Shown piece by piece: positions 63,232 through 64,000 of a stretch of DNA of 64,000 nucleotides (position 1 is its first letter; each line of letters opens with the position of its first letter). The notes beneath the pieces were generated by a model that worked only from the letters and a program-made list of their open reading frames with translations, had not been told where the DNA came from and did not search any database. Origin of the DNA: Peromyscus leucopus (Eukaryota > Chordata > Mammalia > Rodentia > Cricetidae); contig NC_051068.1 of NCBI RefSeq assembly GCF_004664715.2, positions 129,352,716 to 129,416,715 on the forward strand, in the 5' to 3' direction. Position numbers and translations under genes: made by a program.

Positions 63232-63339
63232 TTAGACAGTGAGCTCACGTTGAATAACTAGGTCTACTGTGTTCTGGAAGCTCTTCAGTAGTAAAACAGC
63301 TTTTTCATGTTCCATATGCACAAAACTGTGTCCATTTGC
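63232..63339 (-). CDS. LRRC7: LRRC7 (densin-180), last coding exon, partial gene
   Basis: On the minus strand a polypyrimidine tract and acceptor (tgtgttttcag|GCA) open a 108-nt exon reading [15 protein letters not shown], then [20 protein letters not shown] and TAA (stop at 63232-63234). This is the final beta strand and helix of the C-terminal PDZ domain of the LAP-family scaffold densin-180. Erbin has the equivalent GYSFINIEHGQAV-type ending. Densin-180 is a postsynaptic-density protein with N-terminal LRRs and a C-terminal PDZ domain that binds partners such as CaMKII and alpha-actinin. The extreme C-terminus LTV fits a class II PDZ ligand pattern. The rest of the gene lies right of the window. 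The tail-to-tail position with LRRC40 matches known mammalian synteny. Confidence 0.93.
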
Positions 63340-63579
63340 CTGAAAACACACAAATGAAACAGGTCAGTCAATGCCAACAGTTCATTCCCTCGGCACCACT
63401 GTAATCACAGGGCTCAGAGGAGCATAGCACAATAAGATTTTAAGATTCAGAGTGAAATGGCTTTGACAAGTATTTATCAAACACCCAGTATTTCCTTGCT
63501 TATGTACAATCATAATGTCCTACTCAGCAGGATCAGTCAGATGTACTTAGACACAGTAGTTCAGTTTTGCCATGTTGTT

Positions 63580-63672
63580 CCATTTTTTTGTATTTTGCTG
63601 TGCTGGGGATGGAACTCGGGTCCTGGTATATGCTGAGCAAGCACTCTGCAACAGAGCCACATGCCAGCCCCA
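63580..63672 (-). mobile_element. ID-like SINE
   Basis: Antisense: gtgctggggatggaactcgg, tgagcaagcactctgcaac, agccacatgccagcccc. Confidence 0.65.
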
Positions 63673-63756
63673 TGGTTTCCATTTGTTTGTACACGCTCCC
63701 AGTTGAGGTGGCACTTAGTTGACATAATTACTGACACACTCACCAACATACTTTTA

Positions 63757-63959
63757 AAAATCATTTTTATTTTCACTGATGTGTGTTTGTGAATGCTTGC
63801 TATGTATGTAGGAGCCTGGAGGCCAGAAGAGGGCATTGGATCTCCTGGAAATGGAGTTACAGGTGGCTATGAACTGCTTAGCATAGGTACTAGGAACCAA
63901 ACTTGGGTTCTCTGCAAGAGCAGCAAGGCTCTTAACCACTGAGCCATCTCTCCAGCTCC
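63757..63959 (-). mobile_element. B2/B3-type SINE
   Basis: Antisense: ctggaggccagaagagggca, ggaaatggagttacaggtgg, ctcttaaccactgagccatc, tctccagctcc. Confidence 0.85.
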
Positions 63960-64000
63960 ATGTTAGATATTGTAATCATGCCAAATGTGAATGGACACTT

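Larger units (their letters stand above)
63340..64000 (-). other. LRRC7: LRRC7 last intron (partial)
   Basis: Upstream of the LRRC7 terminal exon on the minus strand. It contains an ID-like and a B2/B3-like SINE and no further exon that I can recognise. Confidence 0.7.

Overview
The window is mammalian nuclear DNA from a rodent. It is dense in rodent SINEs (B1, B2, B3, ID/B4) and rodent LTR elements. The B1 consensus (for example at 5043-5208) and the LTR/internal families look cricetid (hamster, vole or deer-mouse group) rather than murine; I cannot name the genus. One complete protein-coding gene fills the middle, flanked by the ends of two others in the conserved order SRSF11 - LRRC40 - LRRC7.

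Layout: (1) 1-7233 holds no recognisable exon. By synteny it is probably the first intron of SRSF11 on the minus strand and is full of SINE and LTR fragments. (2) 7000-7450 is a CpG-rich bidirectional promoter with three ETS-type CGGAAG motifs and a GC box. A minus-strand donor at 7233/7232 marks a probable noncoding first exon of SRSF11; LRRC40 starts at the ATG at 7447 on the plus strand. (3) 7447-45285 is LRRC40: 15 coding exons, all GT-AG, whose lengths sum to 1809 nt = 602 codons plus stop, the length of the human protein. I checked every exon junction in frame. (4) 45286 to about 46265 is its 3' UTR, with AATAAA at 46072, 46098 and 46241. (5) 46.2-63.2 kb has no coding exon. It lies directly downstream of the minus-strand stop codon of LRRC7 (densin-180), whose last coding exon is 63232-63339, and may be a very long LRRC7 3' UTR. 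(6) 63340-64000 is the last LRRC7 intron.

The introns of LRRC40 carry most of the history. There is an RPS26 processed pseudogene (intron 9), an 8 x 43 bp minisatellite, three copies of one endogenous-retrovirus-like family (introns 5 and 10), a B3 SINE split by two LTRs (intron 1), two small exact tandem duplications, and a decayed 78-bp tandem duplication of the end of exon 10. The last of these was later split by an LTR only 10 bp from the 5' splice site.

I found no evidence for a new biological system. The window is an ordinary, well-conserved gene neighbourhood with interesting repeat archaeology. LRRC40 is a cytosolic-type LRR protein of poorly known function; LRRC7 is a postsynaptic scaffold; SRSF11 is a splicing factor. 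They share a locus and promoter/terminator space, not a known pathway.
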